Assembly (NCBI GenBank): GCA_021846985.1
Contig: JAJZVX010000001.1
Span: 1 to 64,000 of the forward strand
DNA from: Acidobacteriota bacterium
Lineage (GTDB): Bacteria; Acidobacteriota; Terriglobia; Terriglobales; Acidobacteriaceae
Length of the DNA stretch: 64,000 bases
Direction of reading: 5' to 3'
The position numbers and the translations under genes were made by a program. Positions 1-8,085 of this stretch are shown here, piece by piece. Below the pieces are notes generated by a model, which was not told the origin of the DNA, did not search any database, and worked only from the letters and a program-made list of their open reading frames with translations. Every line of letters begins with the position of its first letter. Position 1 is the stretch's first letter.

Positions 1-77
1 TTACTTGCCCTTTTCTTGACTCATGTGGGCCAGGTAGCTACTGTAAGAAAACAACCAGCGCCGCTTCGCTCCGACCC

Positions 78-123
78 TGGCCCACTTCACCGGAATCGGT
101 GGCCCACTTCACCGGAATACGCA
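78..123. mobile_element. Terminal repeats of an IS21-family-like element
   Basis: A 19-base unit beginning TGGCCCACTTCACC occurs twice in direct orientation (78-96 and 100-118), followed by ACGCA ending in CA. Short tandem repeats at the element end and a terminal CA are typical of IS21-family termini. The rest of the element would lie left of the window. No istA or istB coding sequence is visible here, so the family call rests only on the end structure. Confidence 0.55.
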
Positions 124-129
124 CCAACA

Positions 130-489
130 ATGAAGATGAGGGATGACGTCACGAAGTTGGTCCTGGCGGATCTTGGAAATCCAACGGTGAGCCCCCTGAA
201 CGCGATGCAACACTCGCGGCAATTGAAGATCGACTTCGAATCAGGGGAGCAGTTGAGCCTCAGATTCGATCAGGGAGTGGGTTATTGGCGCGCGGGCTCA
301 TGGTCGCAGTCCGCTTCCAAAGGTTCATGGTTCGATTTCGGCAACCCAGATCCCAAAACGCAAGCTGATCGGGTCAAATCTCTAAATCTCCAGGTTGAGG
401 GACAATTCGCACCGACCCACATCTTCGCAGCTGTTCGGAAAGGCTTGAAGGGAAAGCCCGTGGAATTGAAAACTTTGGCTAAGGGGTGA
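130..489 (+). CDS. Unrecognised protein, possibly the C-terminal remnant of a larger protein cut by the IS
   Basis: A 119-residue frame starts at ATG 130, only seven bases past the presumed IS end. The frame stays open upstream into the IS repeats, so the true gene may have lost its 5' part to the insertion. It contains a distinctive stretch RFDQGVGYWR followed by WFDFG and, near the end, PTHIF. This reminds me of the extreme C-terminus of some large DEAD/DEAH-type helicases, but I cannot confirm it. No signal peptide or membrane segment is visible. Base composition is more AT-rich than the genes after 1369, consistent with acquired DNA. Function is not assigned. Confidence 0.5.
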   Translation: MKMRDDVTKLVLADLGNPTVSPLNAMQHSRQLKIDFESGEQLSLRFDQGVGYWRAGSWSQSASKGSWFDFGNPDPKTQADRVKSLNLQVEGQFAPTHIFAAVRKGLKGKPVELKTLAKG

Positions 490-499
490 TAACGCATCA

Positions 500-937
500 T
501 TGAATGCTTTGCACATCTCGGTTGGAGCAGCTCTTGAGGGGTCGACGCTCACTAGAACCTCCGACGGCATGCATATCGAAGCGTCCTTGGGCATGGGAAA
601 GTGGCAAGTAAATCTACCTCGCTGCTCTACCCCCCGAGCCGAGCTAAACTTATTGATCATGCCGGTCTACCTGATCCCAAATACTCCGGAATGGCTTAGT
701 GCGGTTGAAAAATTCAATCCGAAGCAAGCCGCTGCGACTCGCGAGTTGCTGAAATTGAGCGGACGCGCCGACGTGTGTAGCATCTGCGGCGATAGGCCCG
801 CGACGGATTTTAAGCGCGTAGACTTCAACCTTCCCGCTCAGGCATTTGGCACACTCCGGTTGTGCGACGACTGCCTTCAAATCCGACGGAACGTGTACGG
901 GGAAGTTTATGAAAGATTCGAAAATTCGGACTTGTAA
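500..937 (+). CDS. Hypothetical protein with a CxxC...CxxC zinc-ribbon-like tail
   Basis: A 145-residue frame opens at TTG 500, ten bases after the preceding stop; an in-frame ATG occurs later at MHIEAS. The C-terminal half carries CSIC and, about 40 residues on, CDDC, a likely four-cysteine metal site. The N-terminal half has no recognised domain. It follows the previous fragment on the same strand and shares its AT-richer composition, so it probably belongs to the same accessory segment. I do not recognise the family. Confidence 0.5.
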   Translation: MNALHISVGAALEGSTLTRTSDGMHIEASLGMGKWQVNLPRCSTPRAELNLLIMPVYLIPNTPEWLSAVEKFNPKQAAATRELLKLSGRADVCSICGDRPATDFKRVDFNLPAQAFGTLRLCDDCLQIRRNVYGEVYERFENSDL

Positions 938-1247
938 CGGGCCAGCTGCAAATATGCCCAACGGCAGTGTTGGCTGCGGTTTAGTAGGTGCTACTGTTCT
1001 CGGGGCTTGCCTATATTTTCGGTCGCCAGGCATGTGAACCTCATTGCGATCGTCGGTCGCGACGGCTGCTCTGGAGAATTGTGGCGCGAACGATGCCTTG
1101 CAACGGGAAGAAAATGGGCGTTCAACTCGAACTCGGGTTAAGAGTTGCAACTACTTTTACAAGTCATTGAAAACATGCCCCTTTTGCGTAAAAGTATAGT
1201 TTTTCTATATATAAGTCCGGTTGTTCCTAGGCGCTTCACTCTCCTCT
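938..1247. other. Gene-free AT-richer stretch at the end of the accessory segment
   Basis: No convincing coding frame is present on either strand. The part around 1190-1225 is a run of A/T including TTTTTCTATATATAA. It ends at a strong terminator (1248-1284). No tRNA or obvious attachment site was seen. Confidence 0.4.
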
Positions 1248-1284
1248 AACTGGAGCAGACGCCTGTCTGCTCCAGTTTCTTTTT
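1248..1284 (+). terminator. Rho-independent terminator
   Basis: A perfect 13-base stem (1248-1260 AACTGGAGCAGAC pairing with 1265-1277) around a GCCT loop is followed by TCTTTTT on the plus strand. The opposite side has no T run, so it terminates plus-strand transcription from the accessory segment before the Gfo/Idh gene. Confidence 0.85.
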
Positions 1285-1368
1285 CGCGTGCTCGCGCCCG
1301 TGCTTTCGTCGCGCAACGTCATCGCTTTGCCATACTATGTGAGTCACATGTTTTCTTGAGGGAGACGG

Positions 1369-2436
1369 ATGATTCGTGCGGGTTTGGTTGGATTTGGTTT
1401 GGGAGGCAGGGTGTTTCACGCGCCGCTGCTGTCCTCCGTGGAGGGCATGGAGCTGGCCGCTATTGTGGAGCGCTCCAGCAACAAAGCTGAGCAGCGCTAC
1501 CCGGGTATCGTCACCTATCGTAACCTGGAAGCGATGCTCGCGGACGCTTCGCTCGATCTGATCGTTCTGACCACGCCGAGCGGCACGCACTATGAGATGG
1601 CGCGGCTGGTGTTGGAAGCGGGCAAGAACCTGGTGGTGGACAAGCCGCTGTGCACCGCTTCGGCCCAGATTGCCGAGCTGATGCGCTTGGCCCGGTCCAG
1701 GGGCGTGCTGCTGGCGCCGTTCCACAATCGCCACTGGGACGGCGACTACCTGACGGTGAAGAAGCTGCTGGCCGAAGACGCGCTGGGACGGCTGGTGTGG
1801 TTTGAGTCCACGCTCGACCGCTGGCGGCCGGCGGCGCGCAAGGACCGGCTGTGGAAGGAAGACCCGGCCAGCGGGGGGGGCGTGTTGCTCGACCTGGGAA
1901 CGCACCTTGCCGACCAGGCGCTGATGCTGTTTGGCAAGCCGGAGCGGGTGGGCGCGGAGCTGCGTTGCGAACGCAGCGGCCAAACCGTGAACGACGCCTT
2001 TACTGTGCGCCTGCACTATCCGGAGCTGGAGGTGGTGCTGGGAGCGACGAGCCTGTCGGCGCTGGAACGGCCGCGCTTTTATCTGCGGGGAACGAAGGGC
2101 AACTACTGGAAGTGGGCCGTGGACAAGCAGGAGGCCGAGCTCTCGAAGATCACGCGCATCACGGACCCGGCCTGGGGCCGGGAGCCGAGCGCCAACTGGG
2201 GCACGCTGCGCGTGGAAGCGGACGGAGCCGTGGTGACGCAGCCCGTCGAGGCGATTCCTGGCGACTACCGGCAGTACTATGTGGGTATCCGCGATGCGCT
2301 GCTGGACAGGGCACCCGCGCCCACCACTCCACTGGAGGCCTGGCGTGTGGCGCGGCTCATGGAGTGGGTGGAGGCAAGCTCGCAAGAGCATCGCGACATA
2401 ACCTGCGACTGGAGCGGTGAGCCCATCTGGCCGTAG
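1369..2436 (+). CDS. Gfo/Idh/MocA-family NAD(P)-dependent oxidoreductase
   Basis: 355 residues, the normal length for the family. The N-terminal Rossmann fold shows GFGLGGRVFHAP at residues 8-19. The catalytic-loop motif, usually EKP, appears as DKPLC near residue 94, followed by HNRHWDGD. The C-terminal half is the alpha/beta dimerisation domain with GGVLLDLGTHLADQAL. Such enzymes oxidise or reduce sugars and cyclitols; the substrate is unknown. The ATG at 1369 is preceded by GAGGGAGACGG. It lies upstream of the rhamnose/lactate block on the same strand, but about 150 bases and a probable promoter separate them, so shared function is only suggested. Confidence 0.9.
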   Translation: MIRAGLVGFGLGGRVFHAPLLSSVEGMELAAIVERSSNKAEQRYPGIVTYRNLEAMLADASLDLIVLTTPSGTHYEMARLVLEAGKNLVVDKPLCTASAQIAELMRLARSRGVLLAPFHNRHWDGDYLTVKKLLAEDALGRLVWFESTLDRWRPAARKDRLWKEDPASGGGVLLDLGTHLADQALMLFGKPERVGAELRCERSGQTVNDAFTVRLHYPELEVVLGATSLSALERPRFYLRGTKGNYWKWAVDKQEAELSKITRITDPAWGREPSANWGTLRVEADGAVVTQPVEAIPGDYRQYYVGIRDALLDRAPAPTTPLEAWRVARLMEWVEASSQEHRDITCDWSGEPIWP

Positions 2437-2586
2437 AAAATTCCAAAGACGGGATGAAGAGAAGACGTGTGGACCAAAGGCCAGCGAGAAGGGATTTTCC
2501 CGGCGGTTGATTGCAATAGACAATTCATATCTCTATCGAATATGATTGCCTTTCCCTGTTGATGGCTTTAGGATTTGGTGCCTGAT

Positions 2587-3339
2587 ATGCGCGCATCACT
2601 TTTCATCACCTGCTACAACGACACGCTCTTCCCGGAGACGGGCCGCGCGGTGGTGAGGCTGTTGGAAAGGCTGGGGGTGGAACTGGATTTCCATCCCAAA
2701 CAGACCTGTTGTGGACAGATGCACGCCAACACCGGCTTCCGGGCAGAGGCTTTTTCGCAAGCCAAGCGCTTTGTGCGCATGTACCAGGACGCGGAGCAGG
2801 TGGTGATTCCCTCGTCTTCGTGCGTGGCCATGATCCGCGACCAGTATCCCGGGCTGATGCAGGAGCTGGGCAATGCGGAGCTGCGCGGCCAGTTGGAGGC
2901 GCTGCTGCCGCGTGTTTTCGAGTTGAGCGAATTTCTCATCGACCGGCTGGGCGTGGAAGACGTGGGGGCCTACTTTCCGCATCGCGTCACTTATCACGCA
3001 AGCTGCCACGGTTTGCGCGGGCTGCACCTGGGCGAACGGCCGTTCCGGCTGCTGGCCAAGGTGCGGGGGTTGCGCTATTTGCCGCTGGAAAACATGGACC
3101 GCTGCTGCGGATTCGGCGGCACGTTTTCCGTGAAGAACGGCGCGGTGTCGTCGGCGATGCTGGCGGTGAAGCTGCAGGACGTACTGGCCACGGGCGCGGA
3201 ATATTGCACGGCGCTCGACAATAGTTGCCTGATGCATCTGGGCGGGGCGATGCACCGGCAATATGCGGGGATGCGCACCATTCACATGGCGCAGATTCTG
3301 GCCAACACGGAGAGCTCGCCCATGGAGACGACGCCATGA
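2587..3339 (+). CDS. lutA: LutA-type (Fe-S)-binding oxidoreductase, L-lactate utilisation
   Basis: 250 residues from ATG 2587; GTG 2578 and TTG 2575 are in-frame alternatives, and AGGA at 2570 suits GTG 2578 better, so the start is uncertain. Two CCG-type cysteine-rich domains are present: CCGQM near residue 36 and, in the second half, the DRCCGFGGTFS signature with upstream CHG. This is the LutA/YkgE family, a subunit of the cytoplasmic LutABC complex that oxidises L-lactate to pyruvate. Its stop overlaps the lutB start (ATGA). In a rhamnose context it would handle L-lactate derived from L-lactaldehyde, the aldolase product. Confidence 0.92.
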   Translation: MRASLFITCYNDTLFPETGRAVVRLLERLGVELDFHPKQTCCGQMHANTGFRAEAFSQAKRFVRMYQDAEQVVIPSSSCVAMIRDQYPGLMQELGNAELRGQLEALLPRVFELSEFLIDRLGVEDVGAYFPHRVTYHASCHGLRGLHLGERPFRLLAKVRGLRYLPLENMDRCCGFGGTFSVKNGAVSSAMLAVKLQDVLATGAEYCTALDNSCLMHLGGAMHRQYAGMRTIHMAQILANTESSPMETTP

Positions 3340-4796
3340 GCCAGGCCAAGGGCGAACACGCGATTCTCGATCCGGCACTGGCCCCTCCCTTTCCGCAGGC
3401 TGCGCTGCCCGTGCTGCGCAATCCGCAACTGCGCAAGAACGTGGCCCATGCCATCGACGTGATCCAGGCCAAGCGTGGCAGGCTGGTGGCGGAAAAGGCG
3501 GATTGGCAGGAGCTGCGCGAGGCGGCGGCGGCCATCCGCGCCCATGTGCTGGAAAATCTGGAGTTTTACCTGGAACAGTTCGAGGAGCGCTGTACCGCCG
3601 CTGGCGGGCACGTGCACTGGGCTGCGGACGCGGATGAGGCGCGGCAGATCATCCTCGAGATTTTGCGCCAGGCGGAAGCCACCGAAGTCATCAAGATCAA
3701 GACCATGACCTCGGCGGAAATTCAACTGAATCCGTTTCTTGAAGCCGCCGGGATCAAGGCTTACGAGACGGATCTGGCAGAGATCATTTTGCAGCTCGGC
3801 GAACAGGAGCCCTCGCACATCGTGGTGCCGGCACTGCACATTAACCGCAGCCAGGTGCGGGAGATCTTTGCGCGGCGGATGGGGCTCAGTCATCTTTCGG
3901 ACGACCCCAAGGAGTTGACCAACGCGGCGCGAGCCTATCTGCGGCAGAAATTTCTGAGCGTGCCGGCGGCCATCAGCGGGGCGAATTTTCTGGTGGCCGA
4001 GACGGGCGGTGTGGCCGTGGTGGAGTCGGAAGGCAACGGCCGGATGTGCCTGACGCTGCCGCGGACCATGATCACGCTGGCGGGGATTGAGAAGGTGTTG
4101 CCACGCTTCCAGGATCTGGAAGTCGTGCTGCAGTTGCTGGCCCGCTCGGCGACCGGCGAGCGGATGAATCCCTACACTTCGCTCTGGACGGGCGTGACGC
4201 CGGGAGATGGCCCGCAAAACTTCCACGTGGTGCTGCTGGACAACGGGAGGACATCAATTCTGGCGCGTCCGAAGCACCGGCAGACGCTCAAGTGCATCCG
4301 CTGCGCGGCGTGCATGAATGCGTGCCCGGTGTATCGCCAGACGGGGGGCCACGCCTACGGATCGGTCTATCCGGGACCGATCGGCGCGATTCTGACGCCG
4401 CAGCTGGCCCAGATGCATCACGCGCAGTCGCTGCCTTTCGCTTCGTCGCTGTGCGGAGCGTGCTACGAGGTGTGTCCGGTGAAGATCAACATCCCGGAGG
4501 TGCTGCTGGAATTGCGCTCCGAGGTGGTGAACCAGGAACGTAGCACGGCCGGGCGCGTCTTCGATCCGCTCTATCTGGGGTTGCGGGTGGCTCATCTCAT
4601 CTTTTCCAGGGCGTGGATCTTCCATCTGGCGCAAAGGCTGGGCCGCATCGGCCTGCGGTTCTTCACGCGGAAAGACGGATGGATCCACGCGCTGCCCAGC
4701 GCGGGCGGCAAATGGACACAGACCCGCGATCTGCGCGGGCTGCCGCCGCAGACCTTCCACGCATGGTGGGCGGCGCGCGCCAGGGAGGGGAAATGA
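3336..4796 (+). CDS. lutB: LutB-type iron-sulfur protein, L-lactate utilisation
   Basis: 486 residues. The ATG at 3336 overlaps the lutA stop by four bases, which decides the start over longer frames. The N-terminal two thirds form the LutB/LutC-like fold. The C-terminal third holds two [4Fe-4S] ferredoxin-type clusters, CIRCAACMNACPVY and CGACYEVCPV, followed by a tail with the DUF3390-like region. It passes electrons within the LutABC lactate oxidase. It is coupled by ATGA to lutC downstream, so the three subunits are made from one message. Confidence 0.94.
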   Translation: MSQAKGEHAILDPALAPPFPQAALPVLRNPQLRKNVAHAIDVIQAKRGRLVAEKADWQELREAAAAIRAHVLENLEFYLEQFEERCTAAGGHVHWAADADEARQIILEILRQAEATEVIKIKTMTSAEIQLNPFLEAAGIKAYETDLAEIILQLGEQEPSHIVVPALHINRSQVREIFARRMGLSHLSDDPKELTNAARAYLRQKFLSVPAAISGANFLVAETGGVAVVESEGNGRMCLTLPRTMITLAGIEKVLPRFQDLEVVLQLLARSATGERMNPYTSLWTGVTPGDGPQNFHVVLLDNGRTSILARPKHRQTLKCIRCAACMNACPVYRQTGGHAYGSVYPGPIGAILTPQLAQMHHAQSLPFASSLCGACYEVCPVKINIPEVLLELRSEVVNQERSTAGRVFDPLYLGLRVAHLIFSRAWIFHLAQRLGRIGLRFFTRKDGWIHALPSAGGKWTQTRDLRGLPPQTFHAWWAARAREGK

Positions 4797-5485
4797 GCAT
4801 GCATGCATCGTCCCGCCAGCAGGTGCTTGCCCGCATTCGCGCCGCAACGCATCCGGCAGCGGCCGCGGCAGCGGCCTACGCGCGGCTGCCGCGGCCCTAC
4901 ATCCGGCGCGGGCAGCGCGCGGCTGGAAGTTGCGTGGGACTGCTGATCGAGCGGCTCAGAGATTACGACGCCGAGGTGGTGGAGGCGGCTCCGGAAGAAC
5001 TGCCAGCGACCATTGCGGCGCGGCTTGCGGCCAGCGGCCGGCGCGTCTTTGTGGCGCCGCCCGGAGTACCCGCGGAGTGGCTGGCTTCCGGCTACGAGTG
5101 GCGGGTGGACCGGGGGCTGAGCACGGAGGAGATTGAAAAGGCGGAGGGCGTGGTTACGGCGGCGTCTTGCGCAATTGCCGACTCGGGCACTCTCGTGCTG
5201 CACCACTCCGCGGCCGAAGGGCGGCGTGTGCTGACGCTGTTGCCGGACTGGCACTTGTGTATTCTACGGGCCAGCCAGGTGGTGGAAACGCTGCCCGAGT
5301 ACTTTGACCGCTGCGCGCAACCGCCGGCACCGCACCCCAGCGACCAAAGCCCGTCGCTGGGAACCCCGGTACTGGCCACGTATATCTCCGGCCCCAGCGC
5401 CACGGCCGATATCGAGATGACACGCATTAAAGGCGTCCATGGGCCACGATACCTCCAGGTGATTCTGGTCCGCGACACGAACTGA
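4793..5485 (+). CDS. lutC: LutC-type subunit of the lactate utilisation complex
   Basis: 230 residues. The ATG at 4793 overlaps the lutB stop (ATGA), fixing the start. It belongs to the LutC/YkgG (DUF162/LUD) family. The conserved C-terminal region contains GTLVLHH, RVLTLLPDWH and YISGPSATADIE, the family signature. It has no cysteine clusters, as expected for this subunit. A short hairpin-forming spacer separates it from rhaI. Confidence 0.93.
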   Translation: MSMHASSRQQVLARIRAATHPAAAAAAAYARLPRPYIRRGQRAAGSCVGLLIERLRDYDAEVVEAAPEELPATIAARLAASGRRVFVAPPGVPAEWLASGYEWRVDRGLSTEEIEKAEGVVTAASCAIADSGTLVLHHSAAEGRRVLTLLPDWHLCILRASQVVETLPEYFDRCAQPPAPHPSDQSPSLGTPVLATYISGPSATADIEMTRIKGVHGPRYLQVILVRDTN

Positions 5486-5493
5486 ACAAGACA

Positions 5494-5509
5494 GCCGCCG
5501 GTTGGCGGC
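5494..5509 (+). other. Small intergenic hairpin between lutC and rhaI
   Basis: GCCGCC-GGTT-GGCGGC forms a perfect six-base stem with a four-base loop just before rhaI. It has no T run, so it is more likely an mRNA processing or stability element than a terminator. Confidence 0.35.
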
Positions 5510-5523
5510 GTCCATAGGAATCA

Positions 5524-6723
5524 ATGCACATGGCAGAATCGGAATCCGCTCTCTTCGACCACGCAGAAAAGGCCCTGGATGCCTTCCAGATCGAGATCCC
5601 CTCGTGGGGATTCGCCAACACCGGCACGCGCTTCGGCAAGTTTGTGCAGCCCGCCGCGGCTTCCACCATCGAGGAGAAATTTGCTGACGCTGCCGAGGTC
5701 CACCGGCTCACCGGTGTGACGCCCACGACGGCGCTGCATGTGCTGTGGGACCTGCCCGGCGGAGTCGGGGACGTGCCGCGGGTCAAGGAATTGGAGCGCC
5801 GGTTCGGCGTGCGGGCGGGAGCTATTAATCCCAACCTGTTTCAGGATCAGGAGTACAAGTTCGGGTCGCTGTGCAATCCTTCGGCGGCCATCCGCAGGCA
5901 GGCCGTGGATCATGTGCTGGATTCCATCGAGATCGCCAAGGGGCTGGGCTGCCGCGACCTCTCCCTGTGGCTGGCGGACGGATCGAATTATCCCGGAACG
6001 CAAAGCATCCGCAAGCGGATCGGATGGCTGGAAGAGGCGCTGCAAACGGCGCATGCTCACCTGGCGCCCAATCAGCGCCTGCTGGTCGAGTACAAGCCTT
6101 TCGAGCCGGCGTTCTACCACACCGACATTGCCGACTGGGGCATGGCGTCCTTGTTGGCGCAGGCCGCGGGACCGCAGGCGCGCGTGCTGGTGGATACCGG
6201 CCATCACTATACGTCCCAGAACATCGAGCAGATCGTGGCCTGGCTGCTGCACACGGAAATGTTGGGCGGCTTCCACTTCAACGACCGGCGCTACGCCGAC
6301 GACGATCTGACGCTGGGATCGATCGATCCCTATCAAATCTTCCGCATCTTCCACGAGATCCACGCGGGAGCGGCGGAGGGCCTGGGAGCGGAGATTGCCT
6401 ACATGGTGGACCAGAGCCACAATATCAAGGGCAAGATGGAAGCTACAGTGCAGACGGTGGTCACCGCGCAGGAACTGTGGCTGAAGGCGGCGCTCATTGA
6501 CCGCGAGCAACTGGCGGCATATCAGCAGTCCTGCGACACCGTGGCGGCGGAGGAACTCTTCCGCGGAGCCTTCTGGCACGATGTGCGTCCCATGGCGGCG
6601 GCCTGGCGCGAAAAACACGGATTGCCCGCCGATCCGCTGGCCGCGTTGCGCGCCAGCGGCTACCTCGAACGGATCACCCGGGAGCGGGGAAGCCGCTCGT
6701 CGGCCGTGAGCAGTTATGCCTAG
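5524..6723 (+). CDS. rhaI: L-rhamnose isomerase (RhaI type)
   Basis: 399 residues from ATG 5524 (a second ATG lies at 5530). The sequence follows the TIM-barrel RhaI subfamily rather than E. coli RhaA. Recognisable stretches are PSWGFANTGTRFGKF near the N-terminus, EYKPFEPAFYHTD, LVDTGHHY, GGFHFNDRRYADDDL and YMVDQSHNIK, which carry the metal-binding Glu, Asp and His residues. It converts L-rhamnose to L-rhamnulose in the cytoplasm, the substrate of the kinase encoded downstream at 8086. The lut genes lie just upstream and the putative regulator follows. No rhamnulose-1-phosphate aldolase gene is in the window. Confidence 0.93.
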   Translation: MHMAESESALFDHAEKALDAFQIEIPSWGFANTGTRFGKFVQPAAASTIEEKFADAAEVHRLTGVTPTTALHVLWDLPGGVGDVPRVKELERRFGVRAGAINPNLFQDQEYKFGSLCNPSAAIRRQAVDHVLDSIEIAKGLGCRDLSLWLADGSNYPGTQSIRKRIGWLEEALQTAHAHLAPNQRLLVEYKPFEPAFYHTDIADWGMASLLAQAAGPQARVLVDTGHHYTSQNIEQIVAWLLHTEMLGGFHFNDRRYADDDLTLGSIDPYQIFRIFHEIHAGAAEGLGAEIAYMVDQSHNIKGKMEATVQTVVTAQELWLKAALIDREQLAAYQQSCDTVAAEELFRGAFWHDVRPMAAAWREKHGLPADPLAALRASGYLERITRERGSRSSAVSSYA

Positions 6724-6834
6724 TAAAGGCGAAGTCATGCCGGAGTTACCGCGTGCATCCCATTTTGCCTTTGCGGCGAGTTATGCTGGTAAGCAACCAG
6801 CGCTTTGCCCAGGCGCCTGCATGGAGTGCCAAAG

Positions 6835-7935
6835 TTGCCTAAAGCCAAAATCAAACGGCTGTATCTGATCCCTATCCTTTCAAAGGCGCTCGACGTTCTG
6901 GAGTTGCTGGAGCAGGATCATGTGCCCGTCACTCTGGAAGAGGTCTTTCAGAGCACGCGAATTTCCAAAACCAGCGTATATCGGATTCTGAAGACGCTGG
7001 TGCACCGGGGTTACGTGGCGCAGACCCAGGACGGGCTGTACCGGCTGGTCTCGCGGCCGCGCCGGCTGCGCTTCGGCTTTGCCGCGCAGAGCGCGGAGAT
7101 GCCGTTTTCCGTTGCGGTGGCGCAGAGCATCACGGCGGCCGCGGCGGCGTCGGGCGTGGAACTGGTTCTGCTTGATAATCGCTACGATGCCGAGACCGCC
7201 ATCCGCAATGCCGAAGAGTTCGTCAAGGCGCGCGTGGATCTTGTGCTGGAGTTTCAGGTGGAAGAGCGGGCCGCGCCCAGGGTGGCGCACATCTTCAAAA
7301 GAGCCGAAATCCCGCTCATCGCAATCGACGTGCCCCATCCCAATGCCACGTACTTTGGCGTCGATAACTTTGAGGTGGGCTTTGAGGCGGGAACGCTCCT
7401 CGGCCAGCATGCTATCCGCCAGTGGGCAGGGCGCGCGGACTGGGTGGTCGGTCTCGGCTTTTCCGAGGCGGGCAGCTTTGTAGAGAGCCGTATTGCGGGC
7501 GCCTTTGCAGGCGTGCGGGAACGGCTCAAAGACCTGCCGGACGACCGTTTTGTCGAGATTGACGGCCGGGGCATGCGGCAGCCAAGCCGGGCGGCCATGG
7601 CGGGCTTTCTGAGCCGGACGCCGCGGGGCGAGCGCATTCTCGTCGCGGCGGCTACCGATTCCAGCGCCTTGGGCGTTCTGGATGCGGCCCGGGAGGCAGG
7701 ACGGAACAACGAGATTGCCATCGCGGGGCAGGACTGCATTCCCGAGGTGATAGAGGAGATGCGCACGGGATGCAGCGCCATCATCGGTTCCATTTCGCAC
7801 GAGGCGGAAACCTACGGCCCGCGCTTGATGCAGCTTGGCATTGCGCTGCTGCGAGGATATTCGGTGCCGCCGTACAACTACGTGCGCTACCGTGTGATCA
7901 CGCCGGAGTCGTTGCAGAGCAAGCCCGCGCAGTGA
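6835..7935 (+). CDS. Chimeric regulator: IclR-type DNA-binding domain fused to a periplasmic-binding-protein-like sugar domain
   Basis: 366 residues from TTG 6835, chosen because GGAG lies eight bases upstream (6823-6826); longer TTG 6805 and GTG 6826 frames lack a good ribosome site. Residues about 10-70 form an IclR-like winged helix (KALDVLELLEQ, then RISKTSVYRILKTL and a wing ending GLYRL). Residues about 85-350 resemble the Peripla_BP_4/LacI sugar-binding fold (LVLLDNRYDAETAIRNAE, IPLIAIDVPHPNATYFGVDN, IAIAGQDC). The usual IclR effector domain and the LacI hinge helix are both missing. Lying between rhaI and rhaB, it probably senses rhamnose or rhamnulose; this is inference. Confidence 0.85.
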   Translation: MPKAKIKRLYLIPILSKALDVLELLEQDHVPVTLEEVFQSTRISKTSVYRILKTLVHRGYVAQTQDGLYRLVSRPRRLRFGFAAQSAEMPFSVAVAQSITAAAAASGVELVLLDNRYDAETAIRNAEEFVKARVDLVLEFQVEERAAPRVAHIFKRAEIPLIAIDVPHPNATYFGVDNFEVGFEAGTLLGQHAIRQWAGRADWVVGLGFSEAGSFVESRIAGAFAGVRERLKDLPDDRFVEIDGRGMRQPSRAAMAGFLSRTPRGERILVAAATDSSALGVLDAAREAGRNNEIAIAGQDCIPEVIEEMRTGCSAIIGSISHEAETYGPRLMQLGIALLRGYSVPPYNYVRYRVITPESLQSKPAQ

Positions 7936-8085
7936 AAGGCTTCTAAGGAGAACGGAATCTGCGCCAGCAGGCGGCCTGCAACCTCGTTCGCGCCGAGGCC
8001 GTTTCCGTGCGCGACTGCGCCGCCTTGCGTTGGCCTCGGTCCTGGGTTCGAGGCTCATGTGTTTTCTCAGGGAGATTGTTAGCCT

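Noticed and set aside
1000-1170. Possible tRNA or attachment site near the island edge
   Set aside because: No cloverleaf or CCA-ending acceptor stem could be formed, and no direct repeat pair was found.
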